NCBI RefSeq assembly: GCF_042667405.1
Contig: NZ_JBHVAL010000012.1
Coordinates: 62,001-126,000 of the forward strand
Direction: 5' to 3'
Length of the DNA: 64,000 bases
From: Arthrobacter sp042667405
Lineage (GTDB): Bacteria; Actinomycetota; Actinomycetes; Actinomycetales; Micrococcaceae
Part shown: positions 8,490-16,825 of the stretch, piece by piece
Numbering within the stretch: the first letter of the stretch is position 1
Layout of the letters: every line of letters begins with the position of its first letter
Notes under the pieces: generated by a model
Database searches by the model: none
The model's input: the letters and a program-made list of their open reading frames with translations, nothing else
Told to the model about the DNA's origin: nothing
Made by a program: the position numbers and the translations under genes

Positions 8490-8532
8490 TCCTAAATCGT
8501 TGATTGAGAAGAATCTAGTTGTGCTAAATCGT
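8490..8532. promoter_or_regulatory. Direct repeats in the lysR-tdh divergent promoter
   Basis: CTAAATCGT occurs twice, at 8492-8500 and 8524-8532, starting 32 bp apart (three helical turns). The first copy also forms the small inverted repeat TTAG-CAAATC-CTAA with bases 8483-8496. These are candidate LysR binding sites between the divergent promoters. No effector or footprint evidence is available. Confidence 0.5.
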
Positions 8533-8591
8533 GGACGGGCTTTCAATGGAAGTCAGCAGCAGCGAAGCAGCATCAAGCCAGTGAGGAAACC

Positions 8592-9638
8592 ATGAAGGCT
8601 CTCTACAAATCCGGACCGCAGGCAGGGTTCGAACTCGTTGACCGTCCCGAGCCCGAAGCCGGCCCGTCGGAGGTCAAGATCCGTGTGATGACCACCGGCA
8701 TCTGCGGCACCGACCTTCACATCCAGAGCTGGGATGCCTGGGCCCAGAGCATCATCGAAACCCCGCTCATCGCCGGTCACGAGTTCTACGGTGAAGTGGT
8801 GGAAATCGGCGAGGACGTCCGCGACGTCAAGGTGGGGGACCGGGTCTCCGGTGAGGGCCACGTGGTCTGCGGGATCTGCCGCAACTGCCGTGCCGGTCGC
8901 CGCCAGATGTGCATCCACACGGTCTCGGTCGGCGTGCAGCGCGATGGTGCGTTCGCGGAATACGTCGTCATCCCCGAGACCAATGTCTGGGTCCACCACG
9001 ACGAATCAGTCACCCCCGAACTCGGTGCCATCTTCGACCCCTTTGGAAACGCCGTCCACACGGCGCTGAGCTTCCCGCTCGTGGGCGAGGACGTGCTCAT
9101 CACCGGTGCCGGACCCATTGGACTCATGGCCATCGCCGTCGCCCGTCACGCCGGTGCCCGCAAGATCGCCATTACCGATGTTTCCGCACCCCGCCTGGAA
9201 CTGGCCAAGCAGATGGGCGTGGACCTCGCCGTCGATGTGTCCAAGATGCGCGTTCGCGAGGCACAGCAGGAACTCGGCATGCGCGAAGGCTTCGACATCG
9301 GCCTGGAAATGTCGGGACACCCCACGGCACTGCCTGAGATGATCGAGAACATGAACCACGGCGGACGCATCGCCATGCTCGGCCTGCCCAGCCAGTCCAT
9401 CGACATCGACTGGGGCAAAGTAGTCACGCACATGCTCACGCTCAAGGGCATTTATGGTCGCGAGATGTTCGAAACCTGGTACGCCATGAGCGCCATGCTT
9501 TCTTCGAACCCCGTGCTTCACCGCAACATTTCCGCCGTCGTCACCGACAAGCTGCCCGCCACCGAGTGGGAGAAGGGCTTCGAGATCGCCCGCAACGGCG
9601 TGGGCGGCAAAGTGGTCCTTGACTGGACTGAACTCTAG
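8592..9638 (+). CDS. tdh: L-threonine 3-dehydrogenase
   Basis: A 348-residue zinc-dependent medium-chain dehydrogenase that oxidises L-threonine to 2-amino-3-ketobutyrate with NAD+. Catalytic zinc residues Cys38 (GICGTD), His63 and Glu64 are present. The structural zinc cysteines are at 93, 96, 99 and 107, and the cofactor-binding GAGPIG motif follows near residue 177. Its length and partner gene kbl, 19 bp downstream, fit Tdh rather than a generic alcohol or sorbitol dehydrogenase. It is divergent from the LysR gene, whose product probably regulates it. Confidence 0.95.
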   Translation: MKALYKSGPQAGFELVDRPEPEAGPSEVKIRVMTTGICGTDLHIQSWDAWAQSIIETPLIAGHEFYGEVVEIGEDVRDVKVGDRVSGEGHVVCGICRNCRAGRRQMCIHTVSVGVQRDGAFAEYVVIPETNVWVHHDESVTPELGAIFDPFGNAVHTALSFPLVGEDVLITGAGPIGLMAIAVARHAGARKIAITDVSAPRLELAKQMGVDLAVDVSKMRVREAQQELGMREGFDIGLEMSGHPTALPEMIENMNHGGRIAMLGLPSQSIDIDWGKVVTHMLTLKGIYGREMFETWYAMSAMLSSNPVLHRNISAVVTDKLPATEWEKGFEIARNGVGGKVVLDWTEL

Positions 9639-9657
9639 GAACCTCAGGAGCGATTCA

Positions 9658-10851
9658 ATGTACTCAGCCATCAAAGACCAACTCCAGGGCGAACTCGATG
9701 AGATCCGCAGCGCCGGACTCTTCAAGACCGAACGCCACATCGATTCCCCGCAGGCAAGCCACATCGCCGCGGGCCAGCTCGGCCAGCCGGCCAACAAGGT
9801 CCTGAACTTCTGCGCCAACAATTACCTTGGCCTGGCCGACCACCCGGAGATCATCGCCGCTGCGAAGTCCGCCATGGACGAGCGCGGGTTCGGCATGGCC
9901 TCCGTCCGGTTCATCTGCGGCACCCAGGACCTGCACCTGGAACTTGAGGCCCGTGTTTCGGCGTTCCTCGGCACAGAGGACACCATCCTGTTCTCCAGCT
10001 GCTTCGATGCCAACGGCGGGGTCTTCGAGTCCCTCTTCGGCCCGGATGACGCCATCATCTCCGACTCCCTCAACCACGCCTCGATCATCGACGGCATCCG
10101 GCTGAGCAAGGCCAAGCGCTTCCGCTACGCCAACCAGGACATGGCCGATCTCGAAGCCAAGCTCGTTGAGGCTGCCGGTTCGCGACGCAAGATCATCGTC
10201 ACCGACGGCGTCTTCTCGATGGACGGCTACCTCGCGCCCCTGGAAGCGATCTGCGACCTCGCCGAGAAGCACGACGCCCTGGTCATGGTGGACGACTCCC
10301 ACGCCGTGGGCTTCATGGGCCCCACCGGCGCCGGCACCCCTGAGCACGCCGGTGTCTCTGACCGCGTGGATATCTACACCGGCACGTTCGGCAAGGCCCT
10401 CGGCGGAGCCTCCGGTGGCTACGTTTCCGGCCGCGGCGAGATCGTTGCGATGCTGCGCCAGAAGGCCCGCCCGTACCTGTTCTCCAACTCCCTGGCTCCC
10501 GCGATCGTTGCAGCCACCATCAAGGCGCTGGAACTCGTGCAGGGATCCGGTGAACTGCGCACCCGGCTCTTTGACAACGCCGCGCTGTTCCGTCGCCGCA
10601 TGAGCGAAGAAGGTTTCGAACTGCTCGACGGCGAACACGCCATCATCCCGGTCATGTTCGGCGACGCCGTGGTTGCGGCGAAGGTTGCCGATGAGATGCT
10701 CTCCCATGGCGTCTTCGTCACGGCGTTCAGCTACCCCGTGGTGCCCAAGGGCGCAGCCCGCATCCGGGTACAGCTCTCGGCCGCGCACAGCACGGACGAC
10801 GTCGAAGCTTGCGTCCAGGCGTTCGTCAAGAGTCGCGCCGCGGTCGCCTAA
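9658..10851 (+). CDS. kbl: Glycine C-acetyltransferase (2-amino-3-ketobutyrate CoA ligase)
   Basis: A 397-residue PLP enzyme of the alpha-oxoamine synthase family that splits 2-amino-3-ketobutyrate with CoA into glycine and acetyl-CoA, finishing the Tdh pathway. The Schiff-base lysine is Lys246 in TGTFGKALGG; the HAVGFMG and SLNHASIIDG segments are also typical. The ATG at 9658 follows CAGGAGCG and gives the standard MYSAIKDQL start. The stop codon abuts the first unit of a 32-bp tandem repeat array. Confidence 0.96.
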   Translation: MYSAIKDQLQGELDEIRSAGLFKTERHIDSPQASHIAAGQLGQPANKVLNFCANNYLGLADHPEIIAAAKSAMDERGFGMASVRFICGTQDLHLELEARVSAFLGTEDTILFSSCFDANGGVFESLFGPDDAIISDSLNHASIIDGIRLSKAKRFRYANQDMADLEAKLVEAAGSRRKIIVTDGVFSMDGYLAPLEAICDLAEKHDALVMVDDSHAVGFMGPTGAGTPEHAGVSDRVDIYTGTFGKALGGASGGYVSGRGEIVAMLRQKARPYLFSNSLAPAIVAATIKALELVQGSGELRTRLFDNAALFRRRMSEEGFELLDGEHAIIPVMFGDAVVAAKVADEMLSHGVFVTAFSYPVVPKGAARIRVQLSAAHSTDDVEACVQAFVKSRAAVA

Positions 10852-11239
10852 GCCCGGCGCTCGTTCACGTTCCGCGTGTTTGAGCTCGGCGCTCGTTCAC
10901 GTTCCGCGTGTTTGAGCCCGGCGCTCGTTCACGTTCCGCGTGCTTGGGCCCGACGCTCGCGCACGTCCCGCATGTTTGGGCCCGACGCTCGTTCATGTCC
11001 CGGGTGCTTGGGCCCGGCGCTCGTTCATGTCCCGGGTGCTTGGGCCCGGCGCTCGTTCATGTCCCGGGTGCTTGGGCCCGGCGCTCGTTCATGTCCCGGG
11101 TGCTTGGGCCCGNNNNNNNNNNNNNNNNNNNNNNNNNNNNNNNNNNNNNNNNNNNNNNNNNNNNNNNNNNNNNNNNNNNNNNNNNNNNNNNNNNNNNNNN
11201 NNNNNNNNNNNNGCGCTCGTTCATGTCCCGCGTGCTTGG
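10852..11239. repeat. 32-bp tandem repeat array, broken by an assembly gap
   Basis: Eight complete 32-bp units run from 10852 to 11107 (unit starts 10852, 10884, 10916, 10948, 10980, 11012, 11044, 11076), each near GCCCGGCGCTCGTTCATGTC followed by CCGGGTGCTTGG. A ninth begins at 11108 and runs into 100 Ns, and a further partial unit lies at 11213-11239. The first four units differ from the rest, while units 6-8 are identical. The unit is not a multiple of three and there is no unique spacer, so it is neither coding nor CRISPR. The copy number is unknown because of the gap. Confidence 0.9.
11113..11212. other. Assembly gap of 100 N
   Basis: Exactly 100 Ns replace sequence inside the 32-bp tandem array. 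A round number of this kind usually marks a scaffold gap of unknown true length, caused here by the repeat. Confidence 0.97.
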
Positions 11240-11245
11240 GCCCGG

Positions 11246-11280
11246 CGCTCGCTCACTCTCTTGATGAGAGTGAGCGAGCG
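11246..11280. repeat. Perfect 15-bp hairpin at the turning point of the array
   Basis: CGCTCGCTCACTCTC (11246-11260) and GAGAGTGAGCGAGCG (11266-11280) are perfect complements around a 5-nt loop. The hairpin marks where the tandem units switch orientation. A run TTTGCTTTTA follows, so it could also act as a terminator for kbl. Confidence 0.8.
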
Positions 11281-11291
11281 TTTGCTTTTAA

Positions 11292-11420
11292 GCGCCGGGG
11301 TTGTGAACGAGGGTTTGGGTTTGGCCCGGGGTTGTGAGCGAGCGTTTGCGCTTAAGGCCCGGGGATGTGAGTGAGGGTTTGGGTCAAGCGCCGGGGATGT
11401 GAGCGGGCGACGCACGGAGG
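11292..11420. repeat. Degenerate 31-33 bp repeats in inverted orientation
   Basis: Four diverged units start at 11292, 11323, 11356 and 11388, each beginning G(C/G)(C/G)CCGGGG and carrying TGTGA(A/G)CGAG or a variant. They look like the reverse complement of the left-hand units (which carry CTCGTTCA), giving the whole region a mirrored structure around the hairpin at 11246-11280. The last copy ends about 40 bases before the next gene. Confidence 0.65.
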
Positions 11421-11458
11421 GGGCTGTTTGGTGAGAGGGCGTCTGACAGGATGGAGCC

Positions 11459-12556
11459 ATGGCTTCGAATTATGACGTAGTAATCGTTGGCGGCGGCATA
11501 GCCGGGCTGTCTCTGGCGGCGGCGTTGGCCGGCAAATGCACCGTGGCCCTGGTGGAAGCCGAGCAAACCCTGGCTTTCCATACCTCTTCGAGGTCGGCCC
11601 GGCAGCTGATCCCCAGCTATGGACCGCCGGTGGTGCAGGACCTCACTGTAAGGACGCTGGAGTTGTTGGCTGCCCGCGACGCCAAGGCGACGGAACCGAT
11701 TCTCACCCCGCGCGGCTTCATGCTGGTGGGCGACGAGGAAACCGTGCGGGCCGAAGCCAGCGGAAACATGCAGCTCATCAGCCACGCAGAAGCCATGGAG
11801 CTCTGCCCCGCCCTCAACCCGGATTCCTTCACGGCAGCAGGCCTCGATAATGGCTCCTTCGGCTGCAATGCTCCGCTGTTGCTGGAGGAACATCGACAAA
11901 ACGCCGCAGCCGCTGGCGTCGACATCATCACGGGAGCAAAGGTCCACTCTACCCAGCGCTTGGGAAGCGGCTGGCAGGTGGGGGCAGGCACTGAGGCGTT
12001 CCAGTCCGGCGTCGTGGTTAATGCGGCAGGTGCGTGGGCGGACGAACTGGCCGTCATCAGCGGCGTGGAAAAGCTGGGGCTCCAGCCTTACCGCCGCACC
12101 GCGGCGATCGTGAACGTCGCCAACCCATTCCCAGCGCAAACCCCCATGGTGTGCGCCGCCGACGCTTCTTTCTATTTCCGCCCCGAAGGCAATCAGGTCC
12201 TGATCTCGCCGTCGGAGCATGTGCCCAGCGGGCCCGAGGACGCCAAGCCTCACGCCGGGGACATCGACACGCTGATCGGAAACCTCAACCGGGTGACCAC
12301 ACTGGGCATCCGCTCCGTGGACCGGGCCTGGACCGGACTGCGGACCGAGGCGGCAGACGGAATTCCGGTGGTGGGGTTCGACGCCGAAGCACCTGGCTTC
12401 TTCTGGTTGGCCGGACAGGGTGGCTACGGTTTCCAGACGTCCTCGGCAATTGCGGAGTTGGCAGGGGCCCTCATTCTCGGAACAGTCGAAGCAGAGAGTC
12501 CGGAATCCCGGACAGCGGAGCAGTTGGCGGCCACCCGCTGGTCCATCCGGCGCTGA
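11459..12556 (+). CDS. FAD-dependent oxidoreductase of the glycine/D-amino acid oxidase family
   Basis: A 365-residue DAO-family flavoprotein. The FAD-binding GGGIAGLS motif is at residues 11-18 and the C-terminal GQGGYGFQTSSA segment closes the FAD site. The family oxidises amines or amino acids such as glycine, sarcosine or D-amino acids, but it also contains dehydrogenases and 2-hydroxyglutarate oxidases, so the substrate is open. It lies downstream of the Tdh-Kbl glycine-forming pathway and 11 bp upstream of hutI. This context suggests amino acid breakdown but does not identify the substrate. Confidence 0.85.
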   Translation: MASNYDVVIVGGGIAGLSLAAALAGKCTVALVEAEQTLAFHTSSRSARQLIPSYGPPVVQDLTVRTLELLAARDAKATEPILTPRGFMLVGDEETVRAEASGNMQLISHAEAMELCPALNPDSFTAAGLDNGSFGCNAPLLLEEHRQNAAAAGVDIITGAKVHSTQRLGSGWQVGAGTEAFQSGVVVNAAGAWADELAVISGVEKLGLQPYRRTAAIVNVANPFPAQTPMVCAADASFYFRPEGNQVLISPSEHVPSGPEDAKPHAGDIDTLIGNLNRVTTLGIRSVDRAWTGLRTEAADGIPVVGFDAEAPGFFWLAGQGGYGFQTSSAIAELAGALILGTVEAESPESRTAEQLAATRWSIRR

Positions 12557-12567
12557 ACAATAGGCTT

Positions 12568-13797
12568 ATGAGCGCAATCACACCACCCAGCACACTCATC
12601 ACCAACATCGGCGAGCTGATGACCCAGGACCTGGAGCACCGGGTCCTCAGGGATGCGGCGATTGTCCTTGAGGGCGAGCGTATCTCGTGGATCGGGTCGA
12701 GCGCAGAGGCGCCGGCAGCGGACAACCGGGTCGACGCCGAAGGCCGCGCCGTCCTGCCTGGCTGGGTTGATTCGCATTCGCATCTCGTTTTTGCCGGTGA
12801 TCGCACCGCAGAGTTTGAGGCCCGCATGGCAGGGCAGAGCTACAGCGCCGGCGGTATCGCCGTCACCACGGGCGCCACACGCAGCGTCAGCGACGACGAG
12901 CTGACCCGACTCGTGCGGGACCGGGTGGCCGAGGCGGTTTCGCAGGGAACCACCTACCTTGAAAGCAAGACCGGCTATGGGCTGGATGTGGAGAATGAAG
13001 CCCGCAGCGCCCGCATTGCCGCGGCCGAAGTCGATGAGGTCACCTACCTCGGCGCGCACTTGGTCCCTGCCGGCTCGGATCCCGAGGAGTACACCGACCT
13101 GGTGTGCGGCGCCATGCTCGACGCCGTCCTTCCGCATGTGCGGTGGGCGGATGTTTTCTGTGAGCGCGGTGCGTTCACCGAGGACCAGTCCCGTCGGGTC
13201 CTGACGGCAGCCCGCGACGCCGGATTGGGCCTCCGGGTCCACGGGAACCAGTTGGGTGAGGGGCCCGGCGTCGCTCTTGCCGTGGAGTTCGCCGCTGCGA
13301 GCGTCGACCACGTGAACTACCTTTCGGACAAGGATGTCGCCGCCCTCGCCGGGACGTGGGCCGGATGGGACCCCGCGACGGGCCAAGGGAGCAGGGGCAC
13401 GGTTGCTACGTGCCTGCCTGCCTGCGACCTTTCCACCCGCCAGCCATTGGCCCCCGGCCGCGAACTGATCGACGCCGGGGTGCAGATCGCGCTGGCTGCC
13501 AACTGCAATCCCGGCACTTCGTACACCAGCTCAATTGCGTTTTGCGTGACCACGGCCGTCCTTCAGATGCACCTGAGCGTGCACGAAGCCGTCCGGGCGG
13601 CGACGTACGGCGGCGCCTTGGCGTTGGGCCGGGAGTCCGGGAACGACGTCGACGGCGAACGGGCGGTGGGTTCGCTCGCCGTCGGACACCGCGCCGACCT
13701 TCACATGCTGAAGGCGCCCTCGGCCACCCACCTGGCGTACCGTCCCGGAATCCCGATGACGCATTCGGTCTGGCGGGCGGGCGTGTGCGCCGTGTAA
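12568..13797 (+). CDS. hutI: Imidazolonepropionase
   Basis: A 409-residue amidohydrolase that opens the imidazolone ring of 4-imidazolone-5-propanoate to N-formimino-L-glutamate in histidine degradation. The metal-binding HSHLVFAGDR motif (with the family FAGDR signature), VHGNQL and the NCNPGTS segment are all present. The ATG at 12568 gives the normal family N-terminus. The rest of the hut pathway (hutH, hutU, hutG or hutF) is not in this window, so the gene is separated from its pathway partners or the cluster is split. Confidence 0.93.
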   Translation: MSAITPPSTLITNIGELMTQDLEHRVLRDAAIVLEGERISWIGSSAEAPAADNRVDAEGRAVLPGWVDSHSHLVFAGDRTAEFEARMAGQSYSAGGIAVTTGATRSVSDDELTRLVRDRVAEAVSQGTTYLESKTGYGLDVENEARSARIAAAEVDEVTYLGAHLVPAGSDPEEYTDLVCGAMLDAVLPHVRWADVFCERGAFTEDQSRRVLTAARDAGLGLRVHGNQLGEGPGVALAVEFAAASVDHVNYLSDKDVAALAGTWAGWDPATGQGSRGTVATCLPACDLSTRQPLAPGRELIDAGVQIALAANCNPGTSYTSSIAFCVTTAVLQMHLSVHEAVRAATYGGALALGRESGNDVDGERAVGSLAVGHRADLHMLKAPSATHLAYRPGIPMTHSVWRAGVCAV

Positions 13798-13814
13798 TCA
13801 CAGCAAAAAACACC

Positions 13815-13879
13815 GCAACGCGGGGTCACTTATGGCCGGAAATCCCTGGTGGGATGGGCCATAAGTGACCCCGCGTTGC
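13815..13879. repeat. Long intergenic palindrome C (perfect 23-bp stem)
   Basis: The arm at 13815-13837, starting GCAACGCGGGGTCAC, is a perfect 23-bp complement of 13857-13879. The 19-nt loop contains an inner hairpin, ATCCC-TGGT-GGGAT. It begins 18 bases after the hutI stop. No T-run follows the stem, which argues against a simple intrinsic terminator. Confidence 0.85.
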
Positions 13880-13898
13880 TTTAACCCCGGGCGGGAAC

Positions 13899-13960
13899 GA
13901 TCTTCTCCAGTAGATGATCCTTGTGAGATCGAAAATGATCGTTTAGTGTTTCTATAGATC
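13899..13960 (+). promoter_or_regulatory. Phased GATC repeats upstream of the amino-sugar operon
   Basis: The tetramer GATC occurs at 13899, 13916, 13927, 13937 and 13957. The last four are 11, 10 and 20 bp apart, so they lie on one face of the helix, and three are followed by A/T-rich tracts (GATCGAAAATGATCGTTT and GATCAAAAAACG). Such short in-phase direct repeats are typical of DeoR-family operators. The DeoR gene at the end of this operon is the likely ligand. The region is clearly more A/T-rich than its surroundings and probably contains the promoter. Confidence 0.5.
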
Positions 13961-13997
13961 AAAAAACGTCATTACATGAGCGGGAGCGAAACACACG

Positions 13998-14915
13998 ATG
14001 AGCGAGAACACACTGGGCGCCTTCATGGAGGAAGAGCTGCTCTCCCAGCCGGCAGTTTGGCAACGCGCCGTGGAGCAGGCCCAGACGGAGCAGCTGCTTC
14101 CCGCCGATGGAAAGCGCATCGCGGTCATCGGCTGTGGCACGTCCTGGTTCATGGCCCAGAGCTACGCGGCCGCGCGCGAATCTGCCGGCAAGGGTGTTAC
14201 CGATGCTTTCGCAGCGTCCGAGGCCTTCCTCAACAGCAACAGCCCTGACCGCCAGTACGACGCCGTTGTGGCCATCACCCGCTCAGGCACAACCACTGAG
14301 GTGCTTGAGATCCTGGCCGGGTTGAAGGGCATCGTTCCCACGATTGCCATCATCGGCGACACAACCTCGCCCATCATCGAACTTGCAGACACCGTGATCG
14401 GTCTCCAATATGCCGATGAGCGCTCCGTAGTGCAGACCCGTTTCGCCTCCACGGCGCTGGTCTACCTGCTGGCGAGCCTCGGCGTGGACATGAGCCAGGC
14501 CATCGAAGACGCCCGTAAAGCGGTGAGCGCCCCGGTGTCGCAGGAACTCCTGGATGCCGAGCAGTTCACGTTCCTGGGAACCGGATGGACCGTTGGTCTG
14601 GCCCATGAAGCCGGGCTGAAGATGCGCGAAGCAGTCCAAGGCTGGACCGAGTCATACCCGGCCATGGAGTACCGCCACGGACCGATCTCCATTGCTGCCC
14701 CCGGCCGGGTCACCTGGTTGTTTGGCACCCAGCCCGAGGGTCTTGACCAGGACATGGCGGCCACAGGGGCCCTGTACATCCACACGGACAAGCACCCCCT
14801 TGCCGAACTGGCCCGGGTCCATAAGGTGACCCTGGAGCGTGCACGGGTCCGCGGTTTGAATCCGGATCTGCCACGCAACCTGACCCGTTCGGTCATTCTC
14901 GACGCCTCCGCCTAG
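13998..14915 (+). CDS. SIS-domain sugar isomerase/deaminase (AgaS-like)
   Basis: A 305-residue protein with two SIS (sugar phosphate isomerase) domains. The first shows VIGCGTSWFMAQSYAAA and the SGTTTEVLE phosphate-binding loop; the second begins near FLGTGWTVGLAHEAGLKMREA, and YRHGPIS is the GlmS-like substrate segment. Together with the following ROK kinase, PfkB kinase, class II aldolase and DeoR regulator, the best fit is AgaS-type galactosamine-6-phosphate deaminase/isomerase. A FrlB-like deglycase is an alternative. GGGAGCGA precedes the ATG. It is the first gene of the operon. Confidence 0.78.
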   Translation: MSENTLGAFMEEELLSQPAVWQRAVEQAQTEQLLPADGKRIAVIGCGTSWFMAQSYAAARESAGKGVTDAFAASEAFLNSNSPDRQYDAVVAITRSGTTTEVLEILAGLKGIVPTIAIIGDTTSPIIELADTVIGLQYADERSVVQTRFASTALVYLLASLGVDMSQAIEDARKAVSAPVSQELLDAEQFTFLGTGWTVGLAHEAGLKMREAVQGWTESYPAMEYRHGPISIAAPGRVTWLFGTQPEGLDQDMAATGALYIHTDKHPLAELARVHKVTLERARVRGLNPDLPRNLTRSVILDASA

Positions 14916-14924
14916 GCCCCCGCA

Positions 14925-15860
14925 ATGGTTCTCGGAGCCGCAGAAACACCGGTCCTGTCCTTCGACGTAGGCGGGACGGACATCAAAGCCGGATTGGTCG
15001 ATGCCAAGGGCGTCGTGCTGGGCATGCGCCGGGTTCCCACGCCCCTGGACCCGGCACGGCCCGGCGAGGCCGTGGTTGAGAGGCTGGCCGAACTGGCCAT
15101 GGAACTGGCCACCGAATTCCCGGGCACCCCTGCCAAAGCCGCCGGTATCATCGTCCCCGGCATTGTCGACTCGGTGGCAGGGGTGGGCATCTACTCCACC
15201 AACCTAGGATGGCGGAACTTCCCCTTCACAGCCGAAGCCGAAAAGCGACTGGGCATTCCGGTGGCGTTCGATCACGATGTCCGTTCCGCTGCCGCTGTTG
15301 AGCATGCTTTGGGTGCCTCGAAAGAGTTCAGCGAAGTGGTGGTCATGGTGGTGGGCACCGGAATCGCTGCTGCGGTCTTCTCCGGCGGCAAGGCTGTGAC
15401 TGCGGGTGGTTTCGCCGGTGAACTCGGCCACGCCCAGGTTCCGGACCCCGACGCCTCTCCCGGCACTACCGCTGCCACCATCCTGGAAGCCGTCGGTTCG
15501 GCCGGGGCCGTAGCCAAGCGCTACCAGCGGGCAACCGGCAAACCGGTACAGGGTGCCCGTGAGGTCCTGGCCCGAGCCGGTTCCGGGGATGCGACAGCCC
15601 AACGTATCTGGGCCGAAGCCGTGGACGCGCTGGCCTTCACCATCTGCCAGTGCGTCAACATCATCGGCACCGAAGCCGTGGTCATTGGCGGCGGACTCGC
15701 GGAGTCCGGCGAGAAGCTCCTGGAGCCTCTGCGGGCACGGGTGGACCAGATCCTCGATTTCCAACGCCGTCCCCGCCTCATCAGGGCTGAGCTGGGCCAG
15801 GATGCGGGCTTGCTCGGTGCCGCGCTGAATGCCCGGATGCTGTTGGGAGCCGGACAATGA
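14925..15860 (+). CDS. ROK-family protein, probable sugar kinase
   Basis: A 311-residue ROK protein. The ATP-binding FDVGGTDIKAG motif is at residues 13-23, Asp118 in FDHDVRSAA is the probable catalytic base, and ELGHAQV is at 166-172. The CxCGxxGCxE zinc module that normally follows ELGH is absent: residues 177-186 contain no cysteine, although the ILEAVGSAGAVA helix after it aligns. No DNA-binding domain is present, so it is a kinase-type ROK and not a repressor. It is placed to phosphorylate an amino sugar or hexose for the operon. Its stop overlaps the next start as ATGA, which suggests coupled translation. Confidence 0.82.
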   Translation: MVLGAAETPVLSFDVGGTDIKAGLVDAKGVVLGMRRVPTPLDPARPGEAVVERLAELAMELATEFPGTPAKAAGIIVPGIVDSVAGVGIYSTNLGWRNFPFTAEAEKRLGIPVAFDHDVRSAAAVEHALGASKEFSEVVVMVVGTGIAAAVFSGGKAVTAGGFAGELGHAQVPDPDASPGTTAATILEAVGSAGAVAKRYQRATGKPVQGAREVLARAGSGDATAQRIWAEAVDALAFTICQCVNIIGTEAVVIGGGLAESGEKLLEPLRARVDQILDFQRRPRLIRAELGQDAGLLGAALNARMLLGAGQ

Positions 15861-16825
15861 AGCGGGCCGCGGTGAACCGCATCATCACGGTGACGCCCAA
15901 CCCGGCCATTGACATGACGTACACGGTCCAAGGCATCACCGAGGGTGCAAGCCACCGCGTTCCCACCCCGATCAGCCGCGCCGGCGGCAAGGGGATCAAC
16001 GTTGCCCGGGTCACGCACCAGCTCGGTTATCCCGTCCTGGCCATAGCCCCGACGGGAGGTGCTGCCGGCCAGACGCTGGCTGCCGAGCTCTGGACCAGCG
16101 GCGTCCCGCACCTCCTGGTGGGCGTTGCGGCGGAGACGCGGCGCAGCATCGCCCTGGTGGACACGCTGGCCGGGGAAACCTCCATTTTCAATGAGGAAGG
16201 CCAAGCCCTGCTTCCTGACGAATGGCGTTCGCTCAGGTCAGCCGTGAGCGAGGCAGTCACCGGCAACCGCAACCTGCCCGCCTCAGTGGTGGTGGGATCG
16301 GGAAGTTTGCCCCAAGGCGCACCCGCGGACTTCTACCCTGAGCTCGTACGCATGGCCCACGACGCCGGTGTCCCCGCCATCATCGATACTTCCGGTCCGG
16401 GGATCGTTGCTGCCGCCAAAGCCGGGGCCGACATCCTCAAGCCGAACCATCATGAACTGGCTGAAGCAACAGGGGAGTCCAGCCTTGAAGCCGCGGCCCT
16501 CTCACTGATCGATATGGGGGCCCGCACGGTCCTCGTCAGTGCCGGAGCTGAGGGCATGCTCGCCTTCGACCACGCAGCCCCGGGCGGCTACTGGAGTGCG
16601 CGCCTGCCGCAACCGCTCAGTGGCAACCCCACAGGGGCGGGCGACGCCGGTGTGGCGGCTGCCGCCGTCGCACTCGCCGAAGGCGTCACCGAACCCCGCG
16701 AGATTCTGCGCAGGGCGACCGCCTGGTCCGCTGCCGCCGTGCTGATGCCGGCCGCGGGCGAGATCTCGCCGCGGTACCAGGAGCTCCAGGACCAACTGAT
16801 CGTTACATGGAAGGAGACCCGGTGA
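15857..16825 (+). CDS. PfkB-family kinase, 1-phosphofructokinase/tagatose-6-phosphate kinase type
   Basis: A 322-residue ribokinase-fold kinase. The N-terminal TPNPAIDMTY and GGKGINVA motifs define the fructose-1-phosphate/tagatose-6-phosphate kinase branch, and GAGDAG (residues 260-265, Asp263 as base) is the PfkB signature. In this operon it would phosphorylate tagatose-6-phosphate or fructose phosphate to the bisphosphate cleaved by the next enzyme. It overlaps both neighbours: ATGA with the ROK gene and GTGA with the aldolase gene. Confidence 0.85.
   Translation: MKRAAVNRIITVTPNPAIDMTYTVQGITEGASHRVPTPISRAGGKGINVARVTHQLGYPVLAIAPTGGAAGQTLAAELWTSGVPHLLVGVAAETRRSIALVDTLAGETSIFNEEGQALLPDEWRSLRSAVSEAVTGNRNLPASVVVGSGSLPQGAPADFYPELVRMAHDAGVPAIIDTSGPGIVAAAKAGADILKPNHHELAEATGESSLEAAALSLIDMGARTVLVSAGAEGMLAFDHAAPGGYWSARLPQPLSGNPTGAGDAGVAAAAVALAEGVTEPREILRRATAWSAAAVLMPAAGEISPRYQELQDQLIVTWKETR

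Noticed and set aside
10852..11239. CRISPR array or repetitive protein-coding gene
   Set aside because: The 32-bp units are directly adjacent with no unique spacers, and the unit length is not a multiple of three, so reading frames only survive by chance.
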